From Verrucomicrobiales bacterium (GTDB lineage Bacteria; Verrucomicrobiota; Verrucomicrobiia; Verrucomicrobiales; DEV007): DNA of 64,000 nt. Made by a program: the position numbers and the translations under genes. Below the pieces are notes generated by a model. It made no database searches. It had not been told where the DNA came from and saw only the letters and a list, made by a program, of their open reading frames with translations. The stretch covers positions 1 to 64,000 of the forward strand of contig DUBC01000011.1 in assembly GCA_012960505.1 (NCBI GenBank), written 5' to 3'. Below, piece by piece: positions 52,367-60,132 of the stretch. Position 1 is the first letter of the stretch. Each line of letters opens with the position of its first letter.

Positions 52367-53660
52367 TCTGATATTACTTAAGCAGGCATCAGTGGCCAGT
52401 GAGGATAGTACGGATCTATTTGAGAATGATGTTCTTGTGGAGAATGGTGTCATTAAGGCAGTTAGTTCGTCTCTGAATGCAAGCGATGGGACCAGAGTCA
52501 TTGACGCAAAAGGGAAGGTCCTTCTCCCGGGCCTTTTTGATGTGCATGTTCACGTGAGGGAGCCTGGGCAAACATCCAAAGAAACTATAAGAACTGGATC
52601 TGAAGCAGCAATCAATGGAGGCGTTACGGGAATCGTTGCTATGCCGAACACGGTCCCGGCAATCGATAATGGAGGAATGGTCCGAAGTGTATTGGAGATT
52701 GCTGGCAGGGATTCTAGGGTCGAATTTTTCACTACTGGCTGCATTACCAAGGACAGGAAAGGGAAGGAAATGGCTGCGATCGGAGGCATGAAAGAGGCTG
52801 GAGTCGTTATGATCACAGATGACGGTTCTCCGGTAGAGAACCCTCAACTCCTTCGACGGGCGATGGAATATGCACGAGAATTTGACCTGCCATTGGCTTC
52901 TCATTGCGAGACCATGCACTTGTCTGGGGCCGGAGCCATGAATGAAGGGAAAAGGTCATACAAGTTAGGTGTCCCTGGTATTCCGTCGATCAGTGAGGAG
53001 GTCTGCATCGCTAGAGACATTCAAATAGCGGCCTACACTGGAGCTCATCTGCATTTGCAGCACGTTACTACGGCCCGCGGCATGGAACTCATTAGGCGGG
53101 CCAAGAATGATGGTGTCAAAATTACCTGTGAGGTCGCTCCTCACCATTTAATTTTCAATGAAAATGACATTGTTAATTATGATACTTATTTCAAAATGAA
53201 TCCTCCTCTGAGGACCGAGGAAGATAATGAGAAGTTACTCGAGGGACTGATCGAAGGCGTCTTTGATGTCATCGCTACGGATCACGCTCCCCATACTGAA
53301 TTTGAGAAAAAGCAGCAGGACTTTGAGACTGCTCCTTTTGGGATCACTGGTCTTGAGACTGCTCTCCCATCACTCTATCACCATTACATAAAGGAAGGAA
53401 AGTTTGGCTGGGATCTTCTGGTGAAGAGATACGCGGCAGAGCCGAGAAGGATACTTAATCTGGACCAGGTGTCCGTTAAGGAAGGGAGTAGAGCTGAATT
53501 GGTTCTTTTTGACCCACAAGCAACGACGACCTTTAGTCAGGAATTTATGAAGTCTAAATCTCCTAACACGCCATTTCTTGATAAGGAACTCCAAGGAAGT
53601 GTTGATCTGGTCGTGAATGGAGAAGAAGTGCTATTGGATAGGTCTGATGGTGCAGCCTAA
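52359..53660 (+). CDS. pyrC: Dihydroorotase
   Basis: Overlaps pyrB by 8 bases. The 433-residue amidohydrolase has the metal motif LFDVHVHVREPGQTSKETI, PNTVPAIDN, ASHCE, HLQHVTTARGMELI, CEVAPHHL and IATDHAPHT. It is the class I (long) type that often pairs with PyrB. Confidence 0.95.
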   Translation: MDDLILLKQASVASEDSTDLFENDVLVENGVIKAVSSSLNASDGTRVIDAKGKVLLPGLFDVHVHVREPGQTSKETIRTGSEAAINGGVTGIVAMPNTVPAIDNGGMVRSVLEIAGRDSRVEFFTTGCITKDRKGKEMAAIGGMKEAGVVMITDDGSPVENPQLLRRAMEYAREFDLPLASHCETMHLSGAGAMNEGKRSYKLGVPGIPSISEEVCIARDIQIAAYTGAHLHLQHVTTARGMELIRRAKNDGVKITCEVAPHHLIFNENDIVNYDTYFKMNPPLRTEEDNEKLLEGLIEGVFDVIATDHAPHTEFEKKQQDFETAPFGITGLETALPSLYHHYIKEGKFGWDLLVKRYAAEPRRILNLDQVSVKEGSRAELVLFDPQATTTFSQEFMKSKSPNTPFLDKELQGSVDLVVNGEEVLLDRSDGAA

Positions 53661-53663
53661 TTG

Positions 53664-54434
53664 ATGATGGGGTATTCAGAAAAGCTTAGTGCCAGAATAG
53701 ATGAGATTAAATCAAATCTATGCGTCGGTATCGATCCGAGGCCAGACTTAATAGATGGTGACTTTGAGACTTTTGTCAGGGACTTAGTTGATCAGACCAT
53801 TCCTTATGCTGCGTGTTACAAACCGAACACGGCATATTTCGAGGCCCTCGGTTCTAAGGGTTACGCAATCATGGAGAAGTTAATAGCGGATGTGCCAGCA
53901 AATATCCCGGTCATTCTTGATGCGAAGAGAGGTGATATAGGTGCGACCCAATCCTATTACGCGAAAGCATATTTCGAATTTATGGAAGGAGTTGACGCGG
54001 TGACAATTAGTCCTTACATGGGCTTTGATTCGGTTGAACCAATGCTCAAGTATCCCGGGAAAGCTGTATATCTTCTCGGTGTCACTTCTAACCCCAGTGC
54101 CGAAGACATTGAAACCAAGAAGTTAGATGATGGGAGGCAAGTCTTTGAGTTAGTATGTGAAATGGCTCAGAAGTCGGAACCTTTGGAAGGTGAGCTCGGA
54201 TTCGTGCTGGGGTTGACCAACGCAGAGCCGGAAATCATAGGAAAAATACCCGATTCTCCGCTATTATTGCCAGGGCTCGGTGCGCAGGGAGGGGATCTGA
54301 GTCTTCTTTCAGGATCAGGGAGGAGCGCTCCGTTAGTGATTAACGTTTCAAGGGGAGTTATGTTTGGTGAAGGAGACGCCTCAGAGAGGGCCTTAAATTA
54401 TAGAGACCAAATCGCTGAAGCACTTGGCAAATGA
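53664..54434 (+). CDS. pyrF: Orotidine 5'-phosphate decarboxylase (type 2)
   Basis: TTG 53661 follows the pyrC stop directly; ATG 53664 or 53667 are better starts. The product, about 256 residues, has LCVGIDPRPDL, CYKPNTAYFEALG, VILDAKRGDIGATQSYYAKA (catalytic Lys/Asp) and VTISPYMGFDS, typical of the type 2 form. Last gene of the cluster; the stop is 14 bases from the convergent cca gene. Confidence 0.95.
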   Translation: MMGYSEKLSARIDEIKSNLCVGIDPRPDLIDGDFETFVRDLVDQTIPYAACYKPNTAYFEALGSKGYAIMEKLIADVPANIPVILDAKRGDIGATQSYYAKAYFEFMEGVDAVTISPYMGFDSVEPMLKYPGKAVYLLGVTSNPSAEDIETKKLDDGRQVFELVCEMAQKSEPLEGELGFVLGLTNAEPEIIGKIPDSPLLLPGLGAQGGDLSLLSGSGRSAPLVINVSRGVMFGEGDASERALNYRDQIAEALGK

Positions 54435-54448
54435 TTCGTTCTTGCATC

Positions 54449-55771
54449 TCAAGATATGGGGTGATTTGAATTCACCCAGTCCAACGCCTCCTCCTTAGTG
54501 CTCAGGCTACCTTCGAGTTGTAGGTCCTGAACTTTGGTCAGCATCTCTCCTAGTTCGGGTCCAGGATCCCAACCAATTTCAATCAGGTCCTTTCCGTTCA
54601 GGAGCGAGGGAGGTATAATTGGTTCATTGTCGAACTCGGTTCTTTTCTGGTTCAGAAAGTCATAGTTATCCAGACCTCCCCAACTACCTAGGCAGTCAAC
54701 GCGGTGCAGTTCGGTTTCGTCTTCGAAAGAGGGCCTTGCCATGAACCTCTTGAGCTTCGCTTCACGCATCTTTTGAACATCTTTAAATGTCATGTGATTA
54801 GCGACCATTTCAGTCACCTCTTCGATGGTCTTGTTGGGGTATTTGAGGCGACGTAAGATTGTAGTGGCCATGCCGGATCCGATCTTGTCATGACCATTGA
54901 ACCGGATTCTGTCCGCTTCCTCGTCATAAGAGAAGGTGGCTGGCTTTCCGATATCGTGAAGTAAAACGCTCAGCACTAAGGATAAGGACGGGTCCTCTTT
55001 TAATAGAGTTAACATTAGCCTTGTATGAACAAAGACGTCACCTTCAGGATGAAATTGTGGGGGCTGTTCGCAACCTTTAAGGTCTATAATTTCCGGGAGG
55101 ATGGCCTCCATTAGCCCGCTTTCCATGAGAAGGTCGAATCCTCGGACGCGTTGAGGGTCGACGAGTATCTTGGATAGTTCGTCACGGATCCTTTCCTCGC
55201 TGATGTTTTTTATTTCTTTAGCATTGCTGCATATGGCAGCCCATGTGTTTTCTTCGATTTTGTAATCGAATCGTGCAGCGAATCGAACCGCCCTTAATAG
55301 TCTTAGATGATCTTCTTTGAAACGAGATTCAGGATTTCCGATTGCCCGAACAGTACCCGATTTAATATCATCCTGTCCGTTAACGTAATCAATTGTAAGG
55401 TCCTCTATCGGATCATAGAAGATTCCATTGATGGTAAAGTCTCTCCTTAACACATCTTCCTCGGGGCTAGTGAATTCAACGGTCTCTGGCCTTCTCCCGT
55501 CACCGTAGGATCCGTCGTTCCGGAAAGTGGCAACTTCAAAAGCGAATTCTCCTGAGATTACAATAATAACGCCAAAGTGAGCGCCGACTGACCGGGTTTT
55601 ACTGAAAAGGGCCATGACCTGTTCAGGTAAAGCGTTTGTTGCGATGTCATAATCAGTTGGAATCTCATCTCGCAACAAATCTCTTACACAGCCTCCAGCG
55701 AAGTAGGCTAGATAGCCACTTTGTTGAAGCTTGCTTATGACCTTTATGGCCTCTTCGTTTATGGGATTCAT
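54449..55771 (-). CDS. CCA tRNA nucleotidyltransferase / poly(A) polymerase family protein with HD domain
   Basis: The frame extends to 55810, but ATG 55771 gives the usual start MNPINEEAIKVISKLQQSGY. The head domain has AYFAGGCVRDLLRDEIPTDYD with the GGxVRD and DxD metal site, then RRDFTINGIFYDP and RLLRAVRFAARF. An HD phosphohydrolase motif (LLHDIGKPATF) follows. Family members add CCA to tRNA or poly(A) to RNA; I cannot decide between cca and pcnB. Confidence 0.9.
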   Translation of the reverse strand: MNPINEEAIKVISKLQQSGYLAYFAGGCVRDLLRDEIPTDYDIATNALPEQVMALFSKTRSVGAHFGVIIVISGEFAFEVATFRNDGSYGDGRRPETVEFTSPEEDVLRRDFTINGIFYDPIEDLTIDYVNGQDDIKSGTVRAIGNPESRFKEDHLRLLRAVRFAARFDYKIEENTWAAICSNAKEIKNISEERIRDELSKILVDPQRVRGFDLLMESGLMEAILPEIIDLKGCEQPPQFHPEGDVFVHTRLMLTLLKEDPSLSLVLSVLLHDIGKPATFSYDEEADRIRFNGHDKIGSGMATTILRRLKYPNKTIEEVTEMVANHMTFKDVQKMREAKLKRFMARPSFEDETELHRVDCLGSWGGLDNYDFLNQKRTEFDNEPIIPPSLLNGKDLIEIGWDPGPELGEMLTKVQDLQLEGSLSTKEEALDWVNSNHPIS

Positions 55772-55923
55772 TGAGATTACTCCAAATAATCTAGAACTGG
55801 TATAGTTCAAATGCTCTTATTCTGGACTCCTTGAAAATACGTCAATATTGTGTTAATTGAATAAATTATTAGCAGAAAACAGTCGAAAGTTATCATTCTA
55901 CTGCTTTATTTGCTTATAAAGAT

Positions 55924-55998
55924 GGCAGGATAGCTCAGTGGTAGAGCAGAGGATTCATAAGCCTAAGGTCGGGAGTTCAACTCTCCCTCCTGCTACCA
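55924..55998 (+). tRNA. tRNA-Met (CAT)
   Basis: Acceptor stem GGCAGGA/TCCTGCT with a G1-U72 pair, D arm GCTC/GAGC, anticodon loop TTCATAA (CAT), T arm GGGAG-TTCAACT-CTCCC, discriminator A and encoded CCA. The anticodon stem has an A-G mismatch at 31/39. Probably elongator tRNA-Met; an Ile-tRNA with lysidine cannot be excluded. Confidence 0.85.
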
Positions 55999-56373
55999 CT
56001 TTATGGTTAAGGTTTTATGAGGATTTTGGAGGAAGGAAGAAAACTAAGGTTGTCCTTATTGTGTCCTTAAGAGAACAGATATACTGCATATAAAGCAATA
56101 TTGGCCTGAGTAAGCATAGCTAAAATGAGCCTTTTACCTGTAGGCGTTTAAGCATCATTTTTAAAGGTTTTGGTGCCGAGTGGGGGGCGTATTTGGGGAA
56201 AGCTTTCAAAAAGTTTAAATACAATAAGGACAGACATTTGTCATTTTTTTTCATTTTTTCTGAAATTATTTTTCAATCATTAGGTTCTTCTTAGATTCCG
56301 TCTCTCTATTAGGTGCCGGCGCTTTTTGTTTCTAGCTATACACCGACCCTAGAGCTTTCCATTCAAAAGAAGT
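55999..56373. other. Gene-free stretch after tRNA-Met
   Basis: No convincing reading frame. It contains the short direct repeat TGTCCTTA (twice, near 56052-56069) soon after the tRNA and an A+T-rich tract with long T runs near 56245. No copy of the tRNA 3' end was found downstream, so an attachment site is not demonstrated. Confidence 0.5.
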
Positions 56374-56540
56374 TTAGTCTTCCCCGAGCAATTCGCCATT
56401 TTCTTCCCACATTTTAGCATAAATCTGTTTGCCGTCCTTGTAGGCAGTTTCAGCCATCTTCTGCCCGTTTTCATACCACGCCTAACTTCTCGGCCTTCAA
56501 CTTACCAGTAGTGGCTAATAAGAGTCTTTACAGCTGGAGA
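56374..56540 (-). pseudogene. Remnant of a MORN/YwqK-type repeat gene
   Basis: On the minus strand, 56374-56478 encodes WYENGQKMAETAYKDGKQIY, then AKMWEENGELLGED and a stop. Just upstream, in another frame, TTGKLKAEKLG continues the same repeat type. The frames do not join and no start is present, so this is a decayed, frameshifted 3' end. A complete relative is at 35253-35741. Confidence 0.6.
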
Positions 56541-56653
56541 CAAGATGAGGTCAAGCAAAGTGGCGTTTGTGGTTATGCGGAAGAACCTAGTGGAAGGTCT
56601 GCATCGTAATCGAGCTTGCCCGGGGGAGAGCGATTGGGTATAATTACACGGTC

Positions 56654-57892
56654 ATGAGTAGGGAGCCACGTTCGTCGATGGGATTGTTTGTCCGACTAAG
56701 CGTGATGATGTTTGTGCTCTTTTTTGTCTGGGGCGCGTGGTACGTGACGATGGGGACCTTTATGGCGGGCCGGAACTTTGACGCCGCTGCCATCGGTTGG
56801 GCCTACTCGGTCGCACCGATTGCCGCGATTGTGACTCCGTTCTTCATGGGCGTCTTTGCGGACCGGTTTGTGAACGCGGAGAAACTGCAAGGGGTATTAT
56901 TGTTGCTGAGCGGCTTCTTCATCGCGTTGGCGCCGCAATTTGCGGCACCGGAGACTCAATGGGTTTTCGTCGGGCTCTTGCTGGCCCACACGCTTTGCTT
57001 CATGCCGAATCTCGGTTTGTCCAATACGATCTGTCTCAAGCACCTGGTCGACTCGGAGCGCGATTACCCGATCGTGCGCGTCTTTGCGACGTTGGGATGG
57101 ATCGTGGCGGGATGGGTCGTGAGTCTCCTCTTCATGGCGGAGGAATCGCCGGTGCAGTTTTACACCGCGGCGGCGGCGGCCTGGGGAGTTGGGATCTACA
57201 GCTTCTTCCTTCCGCGCACCCCGCCACCGGGAAAAGGCACGCCTTTAAAGATGGGAGAACTCTATGGGTCGGGGACGTGGCGCTATTTCAAGAAACGGGC
57301 GTTTGCGATTTTCATGGTGGCTTCTCTCCTGGCGTCGATGGGAATGATGCCGTACTGGGTACTGGGCAGTCCCTTTGCCAACTTCTTGGGGATCGAACGT
57401 TCGGGAGCTTTCTTCACGATGGGGCAGATGGCCGAGCTCGTCGTGCTCGCGGTCATTCTGCCGGTCTTTATCAAGCGCTTCGGGATCAAGTGGACTATGG
57501 GGATCGGACTTCTGTGCTGGGCGCTGCGCTTTGTTCTCTTATCAGAGGCGGCCACTTCGAGCGGGACGAGCATGATGACCTTGCTGGTGATCGCGGTGCT
57601 GCTCCACGGATTCAGTTACGACTTTGTTTTTGTTTCGGGATACCTCTACGTGGACAAGCACGTCGGCGAGGAAGTGCGTGCGCAAGCGCAGGGGTTGCTG
57701 GTGGTTTTCACCCAAGGAATCGGATTCTTCCTGAGCTCTCAGCTATTAGTGGGGCACCTCGGGTCGCGCTATGGAGTTCCGGGTGACGATGCGGGGTCGT
57801 GGCAGGGCTACTGGCTGGTGCCGGCGATGTTTATGGCGGGAGTGCTCGTGCTGTTCTGGTTCGCGTTTCGGGAGGAGAGTAAAACCGATTGA
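56654..57892 (+). CDS. MFS transporter, nucleoside:H+ symporter type
   Basis: The 412-residue protein has about 12 membrane helices, with LFFVWGAWYVTMGTFM in the first, PFFMGVFADRFVNAEK in the 2-3 loop and TICLKHLVDSERDYPIVRVF, a pattern of the NupG/XapB nucleoside symporter family. It would import nucleosides. The gene is clearly G+C-richer than the preceding ones and lies after tRNA-Met and a gene remnant, which suggests acquisition by transfer. ATG 56654 is used; ATG 56678 is an alternative. Confidence 0.8.
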   Translation: MSREPRSSMGLFVRLSVMMFVLFFVWGAWYVTMGTFMAGRNFDAAAIGWAYSVAPIAAIVTPFFMGVFADRFVNAEKLQGVLLLLSGFFIALAPQFAAPETQWVFVGLLLAHTLCFMPNLGLSNTICLKHLVDSERDYPIVRVFATLGWIVAGWVVSLLFMAEESPVQFYTAAAAAWGVGIYSFFLPRTPPPGKGTPLKMGELYGSGTWRYFKKRAFAIFMVASLLASMGMMPYWVLGSPFANFLGIERSGAFFTMGQMAELVVLAVILPVFIKRFGIKWTMGIGLLCWALRFVLLSEAATSSGTSMMTLLVIAVLLHGFSYDFVFVSGYLYVDKHVGEEVRAQAQGLLVVFTQGIGFFLSSQLLVGHLGSRYGVPGDDAGSWQGYWLVPAMFMAGVLVLFWFAFREESKTD

Positions 57893-58024
57893 AATCATTT
57901 CATTAAGAAGTCCACTCGCCCAGTCCATAATGATTGTTTCCTTATATCATCTTCGGAGAGATTAGTTCCAGAGCAAAAAATTAAGTGTCTGGAACCCCTA
58001 TAGCTACTGGTATAGCTATAGAAC

Positions 58025-58978
58025 TTAAGGTTCACTCACTTGAAAATAAAGACGAGGTTCTTCTGCTGGATTGGGATTCTCTGCGGGACCGGCGGGGACG
58101 ACGAAGGTCGTGGTCTCACCTTGGCTTGTGATATTGTCGTCGATCTCAGTCCAGCTGTCAGTGGCGAGGTCGCGCGACCAGTTGAGGATATAACTGACAC
58201 CGCTGCGTGATGTCCATGTTAGGGTGACATCGTTAGTTTCCGGATCGACGCTGATGTCGACGAAACGAAATCCGCTCACTGAAGCCTCGACCGTCGCGTC
58301 GAGTTCCTCCTCGGTCGGCAGTTCTCCGTCCGCCACAAACGCAAAAGCGTCATGCCGGATCCCTCCCTCCCGGCTCATAAGTTTGAAAGTCACCTGTCCG
58401 CCCGCAGTGGTGTAGGACGCCACGGGATCAACCGTACCCGAACTCGGGCCCAATCCGTTCAGGTCGGTGCCGTCGGTCAAATTGATCCACACCCAATTGT
58501 CATGGACATTGGCTCTGGCCGGGTTGCCCGATCCGTCGAACCGGCCAGTGCTTCCGTAACCATTCCCCCGGTCGAGATCGACGGTCGGATCGCCACCCAG
58601 GGTCGAGGCGACAAAAAAGCTGTCGTTTTCGTATGCAAACAACGCTTCGTTGGAGTCCGGATCGTCACTAATCTCAGGGTCGTAGGAAAAAAATACCGGA
58701 CAGTAGATCCGTCCCCAGAGATCGTAGGTGCCCGCCGGCAGCGACAGCGAGTAATTGCGGAATACGGCTTGGTCGCCGAAGGGAGCTTTCGCGTCCCGAC
58801 GGTCGGTATCGATATACTGCCCCCCTAAAGCTTCGGGATTACTTTGCACCCGGTAGCCAACTCCGTCCGGCGTGCTTCCCGATTCCGCCTCGAAGCCGAA
58901 AATATCCGCAGATGCAGTAGATATGAGAAGCCAGGGCGCGAACACAGTTAGTATTTTCGATACGAGCATCGGTTTCAT
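58025..58978 (-). CDS. Secreted CBM-like protein with C-terminal module
   Basis: The 317-residue product has a signal peptide (1-24), then IFGFEAESGSTPDG and a beta-rich domain to about 215 with LSLPAGTYDLWGRIYCPVFF and KLMSREGGIRHDAFAFVADG, which recalls CBM6/35-like sugar-binding modules. The last 90 residues are the shared module (LNWSRDLATDSWTEI ... RLYFQVSEP). Like the MFS gene it is G+C-rich. Probably a glycan-binding surface protein. Confidence 0.65.
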   Translation of the reverse strand: MKPMLVSKILTVFAPWLLISTASADIFGFEAESGSTPDGVGYRVQSNPEALGGQYIDTDRRDAKAPFGDQAVFRNYSLSLPAGTYDLWGRIYCPVFFSYDPEISDDPDSNEALFAYENDSFFVASTLGGDPTVDLDRGNGYGSTGRFDGSGNPARANVHDNWVWINLTDGTDLNGLGPSSGTVDPVASYTTAGGQVTFKLMSREGGIRHDAFAFVADGELPTEEELDATVEASVSGFRFVDISVDPETNDVTLTWTSRSGVSYILNWSRDLATDSWTEIDDNITSQGETTTFVVPAGPAENPNPAEEPRLYFQVSEP

Positions 58979-59129
58979 TGAGACTTAGGCAGCTGAACAT
59001 CAACAGATTACGCAGAACTCTCGTTAAAGTGCAATCCTTTTATAGTGATATTTTTATGTGAAAACAATCTAAGGGTTCCCTCATGGCGTTCGGAAGAATT
59101 ATCCTCTTCATTTCCAATATGATTTATTC

Positions 59130-59367
59130 TTACAGGAAGACGATTCCAGATAAGGAGTTAAAGCGGGCAAAGGATATGAACCCCTGAAGTCCCATCCATA
59201 CAGGGCCGAAGATATATATTATTGATATTATTTTTGTAGCATAGTCATCACCAACAAAGAAAAATAATATAACTCTGATTAGGCTGAACATGAGTCCAAA
59301 GAGTACCGATATTAAGGTAACGATTTTGACTGACTCTTTAATAGGTATTCGATTTATTTTTTTTCAT
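59130..59367 (-). pseudogene. Small membrane protein gene interrupted by a frameshift in an A8 tract
   Basis: ATG 59367 is followed by eight A (59357-59364 on this strand). In the annotated frame the product stops after nine residues. If one A is skipped, an open frame of about 78 codons follows: MKKINRIPIKESVKIVTLIS, two membrane helices, and a stop at 59130. The rest of 58979-59400 is otherwise empty. This may be a real slippage site, a recent mutation or a sequencing error. Confidence 0.45.
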
Positions 59368-59400
59368 GGCGATGTAGCTTAAGGCTTTAACTATTTCATG

Positions 59401-59976
59401 TCAGATCTTTCTGGCCCTCCAGAAAAAAGTTCCATCTGATATTGATTGAGAAAATTGAAATGTTTTCCCGTTGCCGATTAAAAGAATTCTAGGGGCGAAC
59501 CAGCCAACCAAGTTACGTGATCTTTCCAGACTGTAAAAGCTTCCCTTTTCGCCAGGGAACATAACGATCACTTTTCCCGGTTCAGAGAGTCTGATTTTGA
59601 TTTGGTGTTTAGGTGCGCTAAAAGGGTCTTCTCTTGAGCTATCAAATAGATCTTCGGTTTCGTTTTCCCAATTGTCTCCATCGCTATCTTCGGGTGTGGT
59701 GGCAAAGAGAAGGACGGTGGATCCGTCAACGATCTTGTAGTCGTTAAAGGTTTTGAAATTGTCCAGGAGCTGATTCTCAAAGTAAAGGAGCTGATCATCG
59801 ATCTCAATGCTTTGACTATTCTCAATTTTTGTTTTCAAGGCATCAATTTCATCAGATGGCTTCACATCGAACTGAATAGCCTTACCATCCAAGGGTTGGA
59901 CATAGACTTCAATTCCACTTGCATTGCCTATGAGAATGAGACTCAGGGATAATGTTGCTAGGCTCTTAGATAACAT
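59401..59976 (-). CDS. Secreted protein with a ubiquitin-like domain and C-terminal module
   Basis: The 191-residue product has a signal peptide (1-20). Residues 22-91 align with ubiquitin without gaps (about 26 of 70 identical by hand): GKAIQFDVKPSDEID matches GKTITLEVEPSDTIE, and TFNDYKIVDGSTVLLF matches TLSDYNIQKESTLHLV. The Gly-Gly end is absent; an acidic linker of thrombospondin-3 style (EDSDGDNWENETEDLFDS) and the shared module (ERSRNLVGW ... FFWRARKI) follow. Ile44 is Tyr65 and Lys48 is Gln69. It cannot be conjugated through its C-terminus; a secreted binding domain is more likely. Confidence 0.75.
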   Translation of the reverse strand: MLSKSLATLSLSLILIGNASGIEVYVQPLDGKAIQFDVKPSDEIDALKTKIENSQSIEIDDQLLYFENQLLDNFKTFNDYKIVDGSTVLLFATTPEDSDGDNWENETEDLFDSSREDPFSAPKHQIKIRLSEPGKVIVMFPGEKGSFYSLERSRNLVGWFAPRILLIGNGKTFQFSQSISDGTFFWRARKI

Positions 59977-60132
59977 CGGATCAATTTCCTGATCTTTAGT
60001 CCCTAGGCAAGTGACGAAGTTAGCAAGTTTGAGCTTAATTGTTAGGGTTACGGCTGAATCCTTCAGCTAACTTAATATTAATGACCCTTAAGACCCTTGT
60101 TTGGAGTTCATAATTAGGTTATGCATTGAGAT

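Noticed and set aside
56797..57786. 329-residue open frame inside the MFS transporter gene
   Set aside because: It overlaps the transporter in another frame, shows Arg/Gly-rich composition typical of a G+C-rich shadow frame, and lacks any domain, while the overlapping frame has clear MFS helices.
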